Source of the DNA: Sclerotinia nivalis
Taxonomy: Eukaryota; Ascomycota; Leotiomycetes; Helotiales; Sclerotiniaceae
NCBI GenBank assembly: GCA_029531795.1
Contig: JAPEIS010000016.1
Coordinates: 1-64,000, forward strand
DNA: 64,000 bases
Reading direction: 5' to 3'
The position numbers and the translations under genes were made by a program. The notes below the pieces were generated by a model. The model searched no databases. It was not told the origin of the DNA and saw only the letters and a program-made list of their open reading frames with translations. Shown here piece by piece: positions 44,680-55,601 of the stretch; position 1 is the stretch's first letter, and each line of letters opens with the position of its first letter.

Positions 44680-44925
44680 AAACCCTCTGAATTAGAATAA
44701 GCCCTCTGAATATAGAATTTAAACCTCTAATTTATAATATTAAACCTTCTCAATTAGAATAAGCCCTCTGAATTATAATAAGCCCTCTGAATTATAATAA
44801 ACCCTCTAGATATAGAGTTTAAATCTCTAATTAAGCCCTCTATTTAATAGTATTGGATCCTCTAATTTATACCACTAAACCCTTTTTTAATCTCTATAAT
44901 AAAAGGATTTTAAATTTTATAGAGT

Positions 44926-45481
44926 TTAAAAATCAAAAAGTAAGCTTATAACACTACTACCAGAACCATGAGAACGCTGGGAGGGCTGGGAATTTGTGGT
45001 TTCTGACTGAGAGTCCGGAACTTCAAAGTCGGCTGGTAGAGTCTCATCCGGCTTCGGAAGGAGTCCATCACGTATAAATTGACCCTGGAATTAGGTTAGA
45101 CTAGCTAGGACATTTGATGCTCATGGAGAGACCAAGTTCATGAGGCAAAAGGCACAAGGCTGAGGAATTTTAATAGACAGAGGTACAACGGAAATGGACA
45201 ATAAGGGGTCGCAATTGATTCAAGCGGAGAAAGGGAAATCGATGGCTTGGGACGATCACAAGGTGGTTGTTGTAACTTACAGTGATGATAGCTCGCATTG
45301 TCCAGTCTGGAATTTCCAATAAACTTTCTCGGATTGTATACATGCTTCGCCCCGGAGCGGTCGCAAGCTCAGAACCAGCAGTGGATTCATGGTTTTGTTC
45401 TGCTTTGAGAACCTCTTCAATCAAAAGTGCTATACCACCACGCTCATGAGCACGAAGGAAACGTCTGGTAAGGTCTCGCAT
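44926..45481 (-). CDS. Small uncharacterised protein, two exons
   Basis: Proposed exons on the minus strand: 45481-45281 and 45084-44926, giving 119 residues. The 196-base intron starts GTAAGT and ends TAATTCCAG, with CTAAC nearby as branch site, and both sides are in phase 0. The N-terminal part is helical-looking, with RRFLRAHERGGIALLIEEVL, followed by IRESLLEIPDW; the C-terminal exon is Ser/Gln/Pro-rich. I do not recognise a family. It is the first gene-like unit after the repeat block and its stop lies only 36 bases from the minisatellite, so the original 3' end may have been replaced by repeat sequence. Divergent from the gene at 45744, with 262 bases between starts. Confidence 0.55.
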
Positions 45482-45743
45482 GGTTTATGAGAGTTCAGTG
45501 GTATCGCACGGTATGGTAGCTGCTTGTCATGGAGCCCAAACTCTTCATGAACGATGCAAAATCGCTTTTTCTACCCCGTTATCACCTTTCACAAATTCAG
45601 ATGACCATTGGAGATTGAAAAGTACTTTTTCAGTGCGGCTAAATCCGCATACCTAAAACATCCGAAGCTGAACGTTCATATTAATACTATGTTTAGTTTC
45701 AAACCCCTCATACAATAACGCGTAAACATTCCAAAACACCAAG

Positions 45744-46381
45744 ATGGATCAAAGAGCAAAAGACAAAGAATTGAAGGAGCTAGATAATCTAGTTTTTAAG
45801 TTGGGAGATGAACAATTGCTGGAGGAGGAGATGGTAAAGTCTGCTGCAGAATGGAGAGAGATTCGAGACAATCTGAAAGCTGTAAGAATAATTATTACTT
45901 TCCATCACAACATGATTCGGGTACTGATTCGAACTAGCGTTTACCAACACCTGTCACAATTGCAAAGGAGGAAGAGCACCTCGAAACCCTGTTCAAACGT
46001 GTGGAGCAAGCCCGTACCATTCGAAATTCCCTTACCATTGAACCAACTACGGCCGCCGCAGCGGACATCGGCAAGATCGAATCTCGCATCGCTACTGTAT
46101 TGAAGGAAGAATTGGATGAAAGAAAGGAGAGAATAGACAAATTGGAGGGGGGTTTGAAGCGCTTGGCTATCACATCCAGAATGGAGGAATCGGAAAAAGA
46201 GGGCTGTAGGGAACAGATGACCACCGCCGAGAAGGCAGCTTTATCCCAACCAGCATGGGATAATGCATTCAGAATGATCACTACTATTGTTGCGGAGAAT
46301 AAAGGGATCTCGGTCGAGGAATACGAAGCCGATATTGACGAAAGAATCAAGGGAAAGGGCAAGACTACAGATAACGAGTGA
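45744..46381 (+). CDS. Coiled-coil protein, uncharacterised, two exons
   Basis: Exons 45744-45881 and 45938-46381 encode 193 residues. The 56-base intron begins GTAAGA and ends GAACTAG, and it joins complete codons (LKA then RLPTPVTIAKEEEHLETLF). Almost the whole protein is charged and heptad-like: KDKELKELDNLVFKLGDEQ at the start, then EESRIATVLKEELDERKERI-like sequence around residues 95-125. There is no membrane segment, signal peptide or zinc motif. Composition and size suggest a small scaffold or complex subunit, but I cannot name it. The reading continuing straight through the intron has no homologous look. Confidence 0.75.
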
Positions 46382-46503
46382 AAGGATTTTTTAGATTTAG
46401 TTTATGCTTCTTCCACCTCTTGGTTGTGAGCTCAAATGATATTGCCTGACTTTACTCAAAGATCTTGACATCGAATAGATCTTCATTTTGCCTACCACCA
46501 CAA

Positions 46504-47475
46504 TTATATTCTCGATCTTACAGGCATAACATCAAATCTCTCCCAAAACTCTCTCGAGTCATAACATCGTCCCAAGTCATCCATCGATCTTGGTAAAGCT
46601 TTCACATTGTTTTCCTTCATCAACTCACCAACCCATTTAATTTGCCTACCCTCCATTTCTCCATCTCCAGTTTCCTCATCGATTTCACCAGCATACCCCA
46701 AAATCAATGCCCACCAATCATAAACCATGAGATCTGTCAACATCTAATGACTGTGTCAGTAAAGAATGAGATAATGATGAAGACTCACAAATCTTTGACC
46801 CTTCGCCTTTTCCCATTTGCAAATCACACCGACTACCCCTCTCGAGACATCAAGTCCATGTACCATGTGTAAACTTTTCTTACTGTTCAAAATTTCCTTT
46901 GAGCCAGCTACGCGCTCAATCCAGTGCTTTGCATTTCTTTTACCACCCCATAATCCACTCAAATTGAGTACACATCCACCCAATCCAAGAAGCTCATCTT
47001 CAGCGATTGCTCGATCATTAGCAACATCATACAATGAGTGGCGATTAACCCATGTACTTTGACCTGGAATATCAAAGATTCCTGTACTTCCCAATTGGAT
47101 GAATTGAAATGACGATACATTTACGTTGCCTTCAAAGGAGTTTGTAGAATGCGCATCCGAATACTGCTCAACGAGAGATCGTGATTGTCCCTTTCCTTTC
47201 AGAGGAAAAGTAATCAAGATGCTCTTTGCAGTTGGAACGTTACGCAGCTGTTTTCGGTTTCCATCACTATCCTCTGGGTTAAAGCGAAATTTGTAAGTTC
47301 CATCGCGACCGGTGGTAGTAGTAGCGGCATACTTTATTCCCTTTTGTTGAAGAAGTGGGACGAGAAAAGTTGATGTCCACCCCGCTCCTAGGATGAGAAG
47401 CTCGACGGTTGAATCTGAGTCTCTTGACTGACGGGGTAAATTAGCACCTCCTCCCTGAGATGTATTAGAAGACAT
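46504..47475 (-). CDS. NAD(P)-binding Rossmann protein, SDR/YeeZ-like
   Basis: Exons 47475-46789 and 46743-46504 give 308 residues. The 45-base intron runs GTGAGT to CATTAG with CTGAC branch, phase 0. The dinucleotide-binding site is LLILGAGWTSTFLVPLLQQ near residue 27, with the ThrTrp replacing the usual hydrophobic pair. Later come QLGSTGIFD and a STWVNRHSLYDVANDRAIAEDELL stretch, where SDR epimerase-like proteins place catalytic Tyr. A second upstream intron is possible: ATG at 47510-47508 followed at once by GTGAGT and ending CAG at 47455 would join in frame and give an N-terminus MGGGANLPR. Function is probably redox or sugar-nucleotide-like, but the substrate is unknown. Confidence 0.8.
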
Positions 47476-47510
47476 AGATATATTTGAAATATTTACTAAG
47501 TACTCACCAT

Positions 47511-48197
47511 CTTTGATGTTTTGCGGAAGGACCGTAATTGTATTGCAGCAAGTCGTTGTAAAGCTTTGGAGCTTAGGAATTTGTTGATTTGTCAGTGTCC
47601 AAATAGTGATGACGTGATTGAATTAGAATTTAGAATTGAAACTTAAATCCAGAAGGTCAAAATGATGTTGAGGATTCTGTAACGTCCCATAGATTTTCAT
47701 GAGTATATTTGAAATATCAAATGTCAATTCGTTTAAGCTCAGAAAAGAAAACTACGGAAAGTTTGCTTTAGAAGTGGCAATTCACGTGAGAATTCAGAAG
47801 CGGGGAAAAGACATTGAAAAACATCTATTCGAAGGAAAGGATGACTAAAATCACAATTGCACATATCCGAATACCAATCTATGAAAAACCAATAATTCAA
47901 AAGTCCCAATTCCCAATTCCCACCCAGGATAAAATCCATAATCGATGCACATAATCGCCGCCAACTTTTTCCTCAATTCCTGGTCTTCTACTGACAACAA
48001 CGCCAATAAACATATGTATGATCTACCAATTTGATCAAGATCTAGAGTATTTCTTCATCCGTAATACAGAATACCCAATAAAGACTGAAACGCCTCGGAG
48101 TGCTCCCAAGGCAACTCCAAATACAGAATGCCAGACTCTCACCAAAAACGTCACTGCAGACTGTGAGATATTCATTCTCATTGGTAGTAGCCTAAAT
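47511..48197. other. Intergenic, no gene seen
   Basis: Holds the promoter of the SDR-like gene (its right side) and the 3' region of the kinase gene. Short open stretches at 47739-47939 and 48018-48230 lack homology signals and intron consensus. Confidence 0.6.
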
Positions 48198-49724
48198 TCA
48201 AGTTGCCACTTTGTTCTGATGCATTTCTAAAAATCCATTCGAATCCAATAAACTTTGACTTGCAACATAACTAAATCCACCAAAAGGATTATCCTCATTC
48301 GCGGAGGACGCACTCCATGGTACACCATTGTGACTGGTAATTACAGGACTCAAAGAGAGCTCAGTGAAATCTTCCGCAAAGTTCTCGGCGAGTTCCGGAT
48401 CTGTGATAAATGGTTTAATGGGGGCTTCGACTTCTCTTTTGGCGAGTTTCTGCCAATCAATACGGCGAAAGAATCGATGTTTTTTGATAGTGACCAAGTC
48501 CTTAGGCATATGAGCTCCGAGTCGTTTGTTTGGTTCCTTGCGAAGAAGACGAGTCAACAAATCTTTGGCATCCGGTCCTAGAAAATAAGGCATAGCAAGC
48601 TTTTGCTTCGTGATCCGGTCCTGTATAATTTTATTATTCTGACCTTGAAAGGGTGGGCTGCCAGTCAATAAGTCGAACCCAAGAGCGCCAAAGGACCACC
48701 AATCGACAGCCATTCCGTATTTTTGACCAAGAATGATTTCAGGTGCCATGTATTCAACAGTCCCCAGCAATGAGTTGCATTTATCATTTTCGTCAACGGC
48801 GACTTTGCTTAGTCCGAAATCGGTGAGAAGTAAATGACCTTCGGCATCCAGCAGACAGTTCTCCGGTTTGAGATCGCGATAGACAACTCCAAGGTTACGA
48901 TGAAGATGCTCCAAAGCCAAAACCATCTCCGCCATGTAAAATGAAGCGACTTCCTCCGAAAACATACGGTCTTTTGCCAGATGAGTGAATAATTCTCCTC
49001 CCTGTGCATATTCCAAGATCAAGTATAATTTCTCGTGGTCCTGGAATGCATAAAATAACTTGACGACGAAGGGATGTCGGTTTACGCTTTCGAGAATGCT
49101 TCTTTCCGTCTTTGTCTGCTCCACCAATCTCTTGTGAACTGTCAGAGATGCCTTTTTGAATTGTTTCTGAGCGAACAATGTCCCTGTTGTACGTTGCTTA
49201 ACCAAAATGACAGTCCCAAATGTTCCCTTTCCTAAACATCGTAAAGATTCGAAGTCATCTGCAGCCATCTTTCTCGCAATTGTATCCTGGACCAAACCTC
49301 CTTCAATTGCACCCAGCATTGGCTCTGCACGCACACTTTCACTAACAAAATCGTGTTCCAAAGGGATCTCGTAAGTCGTACTATCGGATCGTTCATCATC
49401 GCTCAAGTCGTCAGATGTCGTTGCTGTACTGCTTTGTGGTTGAGATTGAAACTGGTTGCGCACCAGAGAATTTGTCCTGGATTCGTTCTCTAGATTCAGG
49501 ATATCGAGTTGGAGCTTCATCTGACTAATGCCACCCATTCCTGGAGACCTGAATGGTTTCAATGAAGGGCTGCAATTTGCGCTGACAACATCACTGATTT
49601 TTGGGTTGTATCGTGCTGGGGTACTGCAGCCATAATCGGAATCTTCATCTCCTGAAGCAGCAGGAGTTTGAAACCCTCGAATTGTAGTTATGGCTGGTTT
49701 CTGTTGTGTCTGTGATTGATTCAT
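48198..49724 (-). CDS. AGC-family Ser/Thr kinase, S6K/Psk1-like
   Basis: Uninterrupted 508-residue frame. A Ser/Gln-rich N-terminal region of about 155 residues precedes a full kinase domain: glycine loop GKGTFG at 165-170, Lys187 in AQKQFKK, YRDLKPEN at 282-289 with catalytic Asp284, DFG at 302-304, and activation segment GTVEYMAPE at 321-329. An AGC C-tail follows, with turn-motif-like FTELSLSP at 453-460 and hydrophobic motif FGGFSY at 481-486. These are the marks of an S6 kinase-type protein phosphorylated by PDK1 and TOR; S. pombe Psk1 is the nearest relative I can suggest. It probably acts in nutrient-dependent growth control. The TFSYM-like Thr of the activation loop is replaced by Asn-Ser-Leu-Leu before GT, which is unusual. 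Confidence 0.92.
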   Translation of the reverse strand: MNQSQTQQKPAITTIRGFQTPAASGDEDSDYGCSTPARYNPKISDVVSANCSPSLKPFRSPGMGGISQMKLQLDILNLENESRTNSLVRNQFQSQPQSSTATTSDDLSDDERSDSTTYEIPLEHDFVSESVRAEPMLGAIEGGLVQDTIARKMAADDFESLRCLGKGTFGTVILVKQRTTGTLFAQKQFKKASLTVHKRLVEQTKTERSILESVNRHPFVVKLFYAFQDHEKLYLILEYAQGGELFTHLAKDRMFSEEVASFYMAEMVLALEHLHRNLGVVYRDLKPENCLLDAEGHLLLTDFGLSKVAVDENDKCNSLLGTVEYMAPEIILGQKYGMAVDWWSFGALGFDLLTGSPPFQGQNNKIIQDRITKQKLAMPYFLGPDAKDLLTRLLRKEPNKRLGAHMPKDLVTIKKHRFFRRIDWQKLAKREVEAPIKPFITDPELAENFAEDFTELSLSPVITSHNGVPWSASSANEDNPFGGFSYVASQSLLDSNGFLEMHQNKVAT

Positions 49725-50500
49725 GGTGCACCACGTCGACGTTCAGCGTCAGCACGAATTTGGGAACGATAATTTCGATGTAATTTTTGGTGATTCTTAG
49801 ATGGGCGCATCAGGTTCTTGCCGTGAAATGAAAAGACTTCTGTATAATTTGTTTCGATATGCATTTGCTGGTAATATAATTAATTATTCTAGTAAGGGGT
49901 GGGTAGAATGGAATCTATTTTATTTTCTCCCAAGGAGGTGGTAATTAAGAGGGAGAAAGGAGGGAGAGGAAGAGGAAGAGGAAGAGGAAGAGAAGAGGGA
50001 GAATGAATAATAGGAAGGGAGGATCAACAAAGTTCCAAGATTTTGTTAGGATCTTACTACGGAGTACGGGTTTGTAACTGGGGAAAGCCTATTTTAATGA
50101 ATTTGTTGTGGGATGATCACTGATGATTACCGCATTTTTAGTATTAACTTTCCCCGATTGGGCTTTAAACTTCCGATTTTGGCTTCAAAATCACCTGAGC
50201 TGAAAGGCTGACACTTTTTAATTACAGGGTTATCAGGGTTGCAAACTTAAAATTGTTACAGCCCAATGATGATGATTCTGGAAAAAAGAAAAGACAAAAA
50301 AAAGATTCATTCGAAACCTTTTCAAAGGATCCAATTTCCTGCTGATACTCACCACCTTACGATGAATACTATGTTTGACATTTAACAATGGTTCTCTTGT
50401 CCTTCCAAACCTGCCACTTCAATAATCTCTTGTCTGGAAAATAAGGTTTTTGATTTTAGCATTGCCTTCTCTCATCTCCCCTGAATCAAGATTCTGACGC
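49725..50500. other. Kinase upstream region with polypurine tract
   Basis: Includes a GA-rich tract at 49949-50004 with GAGGAA repeats (CT-rich on the kinase sense strand), about 225-280 bases before the kinase ATG, a common fungal promoter feature. No gene is seen. Confidence 0.6.
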
Positions 50501-52062
50501 AATGTGGAACATGCGCGTTTGTCCCAGTTGATAGATGCTTTACCTATGCACGAACAATCAGCTCAATATACAATTCTCCTCTCCATGTCTGCCATGCGAT
50601 TTAATGGTAATTGCTATTTTCAGATTCGAACTCTACAGCAGGACATTGACGCAATCTTGAGCAAGGCGACCCGGACTTCTGCGAAAAAAGCTTTGCTATA
50701 ACAACCTGATATGTCAACATACATGCAAGACTTTTTATGGAACATGAACAACACTAATTCTTCTTACCACTCATTGCGCATAGGTCATTCGGGCCTCAAA
50801 GCGAGTATTGTTTCGAAAGGGTCCTGTCGTCAGGATGCGGATGGTGGAGTTTCTGCAACAACCTCATCCTTCAACCATTTACCATCTGGTTTCCACAAAT
50901 AACCCGGACAATCATATCTCATTCATCCTTAAAAAAATACTTCTCCGAGAAGTAAGCTAAGAGCTTGGGTTAAGCTGGTGCTGATTGCGGGTATGTTCGA
51001 GCATAACACACGCGAAGATACCTACTCAAATACCTTGTCAACTTCCTTCTCTCCGGCCACTTTCGGGAATCATTCGTGACGTCGGAATTGAAGAAGCATC
51101 GACTCACCAGTTAGACATATTACAAAAGTGGTCAAGGAAGGCGGGCTGGAGGTTTAAAGGCTGGACCGATATGGAAGAATAATGATAGCCTTCAAGGTAG
51201 GGTTGTGCAAGATTCTTTTTGGGCACATAATTCGCAGGGGATCATCCTTTGAACCCTCATTTCTCCATTAGAACCCCATATTCAGCGCGAGCGAGTCCAT
51301 TTCAGCTACATTTTTGCCATTCCGAAGAACCTATGAAAGGGGCGGACTGTCAGTTACAAAACAAGTTTTGGCATGAATCAGTTCAAAACTTGGAGCTCCT
51401 CCGAGGAAAGACTACAACATAGCCGTTTGCCATGACAACTCTACCCAACTGACATTCGATTCATACTATTTGTTCATTTTGTCGGATCATGAATATAAAG
51501 CACTGGGCATACTCCTCAAATGCTGCAGAAATCCATTTGTGGTGGATTTGTGTTTCGCTTCCCTTGAGTTGCATGACTACCCGAGGAAAATAGAAAAATT
51601 TCCCTTCCCTAACCAACCTACGCGAACGACCTGATCATCTCATTGGACGCCGTCCTTTTCTGATACATCTGTACGCCATATGTGTACTTTTATGCGATGG
51701 ATCTGTTTTTGAAGCTTCATCTCTTCAGTATCAAGCATAGTGAAAAGACTCAAACCTTACCAGATATGTCTTCTTTGGCTCACCTGAAAAATAAGGTGCT
51801 AAAATATGTAGGTGATCCATCCCAGGTGCGAAGCTTAGTGTATCAGAATGTGGCAGTCGCCGCTGACAGGTACGCATTGCCTCGTCTTGTCAGGATCCGA
51901 CAACCAAAACCATACTACAACAATTTCAGAAGCAAAGGTATGAAATCATACAGGCTCGCCAGAGAAGAATCTATTGCTTGTTCTACAATTACATGTATAC
52001 AGATCCTGATGTGGCCTGACGTCCACGTAATTTCGCTTACCTTGAGCGCCGTGGGATGTGGT
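50501..52062. other. Gene-poor stretch with possible relics
   Basis: No convincing gene. Short plus-strand open pieces at 50504-50701, 50711-50902 and 50985-51182 are protein-like in composition but cannot be joined with clear splice sites. 51682-52071 (129 codons) includes LAHLKNKVLKYVGDPSQVR and a basic RQPKPYYNNFRSKG stretch; it may be an orphan gene or the relic of one. It overlaps the end of the gene at 52063 by 9 bases on the other strand. Confidence 0.35.
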
Positions 52063-53170
52063 TTACTCTAAATAACCTTTTTTATCATTGATGTCACCTT
52101 GAAGTTGCAAGAATGTTTCTTTATCGTGCCCTGGTATCACTCGACCTTTGGTGGTAGATTCCAAACGCTTCAATCGCTGGGTACTTTGGAACCAGGCTGG
52201 ATGATCACTGTGGCTCCATGTTAGCTTGCAGTTTCCTTCGTCGGTATCGAGCATTTCATACCGTGCGAGCCATCCCTGAGGTACTCCATCTCGCCACTAT
52301 TACATTATCAGCAGGATATTAATCTTACCAGATGGAGTTCACTTACATTTTCGATGACGTGGCAGTGGTCACTGATAAATAGAAATGTTCCGGTTTCACG
52401 AAGGTTTAGTTGCATTCCCACAAGACCATCCGTGTGACCTGGAAGATGATGAAGAGTAATTCCCTGGCAAAAGTCCAAGGTTCTTTCATCAAATGTTTTC
52501 CAATTCAAGGATAACTTCTTGACATCAGCACTTGATGATACTTTGCCAAAGAATAAAAGATCAACCTTACATCCATATAATGCGGCAAATAAACACCAGC
52601 ATCCGCACCAGTAGCAACGGACCAAAATGCCGACCGCAACTCCTTATCATGTACCCAGATCTCGACATCTTTTCTGTCCAAGAATTGATCCAATCCACCC
52701 GCATGATCCAAGTGCATGTGACCGATAATTCTGCAGTCATGTGGGTATATCTTCTCCATTCGTTTGTCAAAGGTGACCTACATTTTTTTAACATCTTCCA
52801 ATTTGTGTCCCGTTGCTTCAATTGCTGCTTTCAGTTCATGTCTAGGTTCATACTTGACCCGTGCAAAAACATCCACTATTTCTGGACCCCAAACCGTGGG
52901 ATAATCAGCTCCACATCCCGTTTCCCAGAGTATTACACCTTCGAAAGGATGATCAATAAGAATGGAATACATTGGTAATTCTCTTCGTTTGTTCACAAAC
53001 TTCTCTCCTTCTGTAGATTTCAATGATGTATTACCACCTCTCATTACAAACCCTTCATCACATTCCAACCATCCGAGTTCGAGCAGATATGCTCTCGTTC
53101 CAGGGGGACAGACATTGGAAATATGACCCGGTACTGCGCCTGTGTCGAGAGCTCGTTGTATTCCTGCCAT
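52063..53170 (-). CDS. Metallo-beta-lactamase-fold hydrolase, four exons
   Basis: Exons 53170-52782, 52730-52571, 52517-52347 and 52296-52063 give 317 residues; all three introns (51, 53 and 50 bases) have GT...AG ends and keep frame. The first one creates KKIIIGHMHLDHAGGL, the zinc-binding HxHxDH signature, at residues 134-139. Further ligands are suggested by LPGHTDGLVG, FISDHCHV and the late VIPGHD. The layout resembles lactonase-type members of the superfamily such as AttM/AiiA N-acyl homoserine lactonases, so lactone or ester hydrolysis is likely; the true substrate cannot be told. No signal peptide. Without splicing the frame is broken just before the metal motif. Confidence 0.9.
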
Positions 53171-53779
53171 TGTGATTTTATCTGTAGCTGTGTGTGTATG
53201 TGTAAATTTGATGGTTCAATTTGGGATTATGATATAGGTATATGAGAAGTGATATTGTGCGAAGTCTGAAATATGATAAGGAAATGAGTAATTCTTATAA
53301 TCGGTGCAAACCAGTCAACCCCGCTTTTGAAAGCCACGTCGCCTTATTTCAAATATTGCATCTCGTAAGGTACAAAACTTCGTACCTGCGGACTTCTGTT
53401 GAACAAGTAAGCTCTGGTGGCGGTGGTCGAACAACTTTGTTACTTCAACAGTCCTAGCTTCCTCTTGACGATGTTGTTTGACTGGATGGACCATCTGAAT
53501 TTGTTCAAGTAAAGTGGTTAGCTGAACCCAAAAACATGAACTTCGTTAGGTTTAGGATCTTGTATGACAAGAGGAAGCCCCACTAATTACCCCTCCTCGA
53601 GATGGTGATCCCCACGTTTACCCTGCCCTGCCTGCAATGGGGTTAGAGTAATTAATCAATAAAGCTTCCGAGGCATTTTAGAAAATCATTTATTAAAACA
53701 CAATTCATATATTTTGATCTTCCAATTTCTGCAGACCCATCCAAACATCATAATAACAAACATCAAAAACTTTGATACA
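53171..53779. promoter_or_regulatory. Shared divergent upstream region
   Basis: 609 bases between the starts of the hydrolase (minus) and the dehydrogenase (plus). It holds a GTGTGTGTATGTG run near 53190-53203 and A/T-rich sequence before 53780. I could not pick out specific factor sites. Divergent arrangement would allow joint control of the two genes. Confidence 0.4.
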
Positions 53780-55027
53780 ATGTCCAAAGATACTATGAAA
53801 GCCGTTATTTTCCACGGTACTCTAGATGTTCGACTTGAAGATCGTCCCATCCCAAAAATTGTTGATCAAACCGATGTAATTATCAAAGTTAAATATTCGG
53901 CATTGTGTGGAAGGTCAGTTTACCTTGCTGTGTAAAGTTCTACATGTGAAGTTGGAAATTGACAGACTTCTACAGTGAACTCCACGTATTTCGAGGACAT
54001 CAAGCCTCGAAAACAGGCTTCATCATGGGTCATGAGACTACAGGCACAATTGTTGAATTGGGTAGCGACGTAAAGACACATAAAAAAGGCGATTTGATAG
54101 TCATGCCGTTTACCGTGTCTTGTGGTGAATGTTTTTATTGCACGAGAGGGTACTCCTCGCGATGTGAGAAATGCTTATTGTTCGGATGTCCTTTACTTGA
54201 TGGTGGTCAGGCCGAGTATATGAGAGTACCATTGGCAGATAGCACGGCTGTAAAAGCCCCTGACGGTATCGATGAGAAGAAGTTGGTTTTGATGGCGGAC
54301 ATTTTCCCCACTGGATATTTCGCGGCTAGAAACGCTTTTGATGGAATGTCACCGGAAACCATAAGCAACAGTGTTGTGGTCTTGATTGGGTGTGGGCCAG
54401 TTGGTCTTTGTGCATTGATTAATGCTTTGGAGTATAAACCGAAATCCGTGATAGCCATTGATCGTGTCGAAAGTCGGTTGGAACTGGCCAAGAAGTTGGG
54501 CGCTGAACCTTGGAATGACCAAACGAATAGAGAAGGATTGACGCAGCGAGTGAAGGAATTAACTAATGGACGAGGCGCCGATTGCGTAATTGAGGGAGTG
54601 GGTCATGCAGATGCGCTGAGAACTGGATTCGATTTATTGAGGCCGTGGGGAAACATCGCGAGCTTTGGTACGTTGACCCATTGACCGCTTAGCTTAAAAG
54701 AAATTTATGTGCTAATCAGCTGTAAACTATAGGTGTACAGCAAGATGAAATCCCCTGGTCAGGAAACGAGGCGTATGGGAAAAATGTTAAATCACAGTTT
54801 GGAAGATGTCCTGTTCGAAGTGTTTTCCCTCAAGCTATGGAGGTCCTGAAAAAGAACCAACATAAACTCGAGTAAGTTACTTGATACTTGGTGACTCCTG
54901 CCTTGGGATTCTAACAAAATACAGTTTTATGACCGATAAAATCATGCCCTTAAGTCAAGCGGTGGAAGGATATGATATCTTCAATAAAATGCAAGTGCAC
55001 AAGGTGATATTTGAGCCCGAACATTGA
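53780..55027 (+). CDS. Zinc-dependent medium-chain alcohol dehydrogenase
   Basis: Exons 53780-53913, 53976-54667, 54733-54871 and 54925-55027 encode 355 residues; each junction restores the frame with a split codon. The first junction (phase 2, acceptor CTACAG) produces SALCGSELHVFRGHQ, placing catalytic-zinc ligand Cys43, followed by GHE at residues 63-65. A structural zinc loop is formed by CGECFYC ... CEKC. The Rossmann site reads VVLIGCGPVGLCAL. The protein oxidises alcohols or reduces carbonyls with NAD(P), cytosolic by lack of a signal. Start chosen at MSKDTMKAV; the Met five residues later (MKAVIFHG) is also possible. It is divergent from the hydrolase gene and convergent with catalase. 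Confidence 0.92.
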
Positions 55028-55601
55028 TTTCCGTCATCAAACAAATCCTTTTCATGGTTCATACAAGACTAGAAAAGACTAGTTTGCAGTGATGTGAGTA
55101 CTATGATTTAGTGTTATGGTGGCTGATATTGAAGCATCGGATATTACATTAATACGTTTAAATAACAATTTTATGTCCTATAGTACATATACGCTTTAAT
55201 ATATGTCACTGCCCATTACAGAATTACTGGAATTCCATAAGTTTGAATGGAATATACCTATTTCGGAAAGGAATTGAAAAAATTCCAATGAATATAGCTT
55301 CAATATTGTCTATTTCGGAAAAGAGTTTATCGAGTTCCTCGAATTCCAGTATTATTTCCGTACATTACTAGTAATATATGATAATCGTTATGAAACTTAA
55401 TAATACCAGTGATATGGAATTCAATATTGTATACCCCAATGTATACCCCAATGTATATTGTAAGATCTCGCAGCAAATCACGCTGGCATGGGAGCCAAAG
55501 AACAAGTCATGATTAAAATCATGAACCATGAATATAGATTTTACAAATTGGGTACAAAGTCCGTGATCAATTTGACCATTCCGTGGCCAGTGGATTTTGC
55601 C
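55028..55601. other. Convergent intergenic region with inverted repeat
   Basis: Contains TACTGGAATTC at 55225-55235 and its inverse GAATTCCAGTA at 55341-55351, bracketing two copies of TATTTCGGAAA. It also contains a two-unit ATGTATACCCCA tandem at 55429-55457. This may be a short inverted-repeat element. Transcription terminators of the two convergent genes must lie here, but I cannot place them. Confidence 0.45.

Larger units (their letters stand above)
44123..44890. repeat. 19-bp minisatellite, AATTAGAATAAACCCTCTG type
   Basis: Imperfect tandem array whose commonest unit is about 19-20 bases, alternating AATTAGAATAAACCCTCTG with shorter forms such as TTTAAACCCTCTGAATTA. It is split into three blocks by the inserted elements at 44205-44307 and 44534-44679. 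It forms the border between the transposon-rich arm and the first host-like gene. Confidence 0.9.

Noticed and set aside
54207..54491. 94-codon minus-strand frame
   Set aside because: Mirror of the alcohol dehydrogenase coding sequence.
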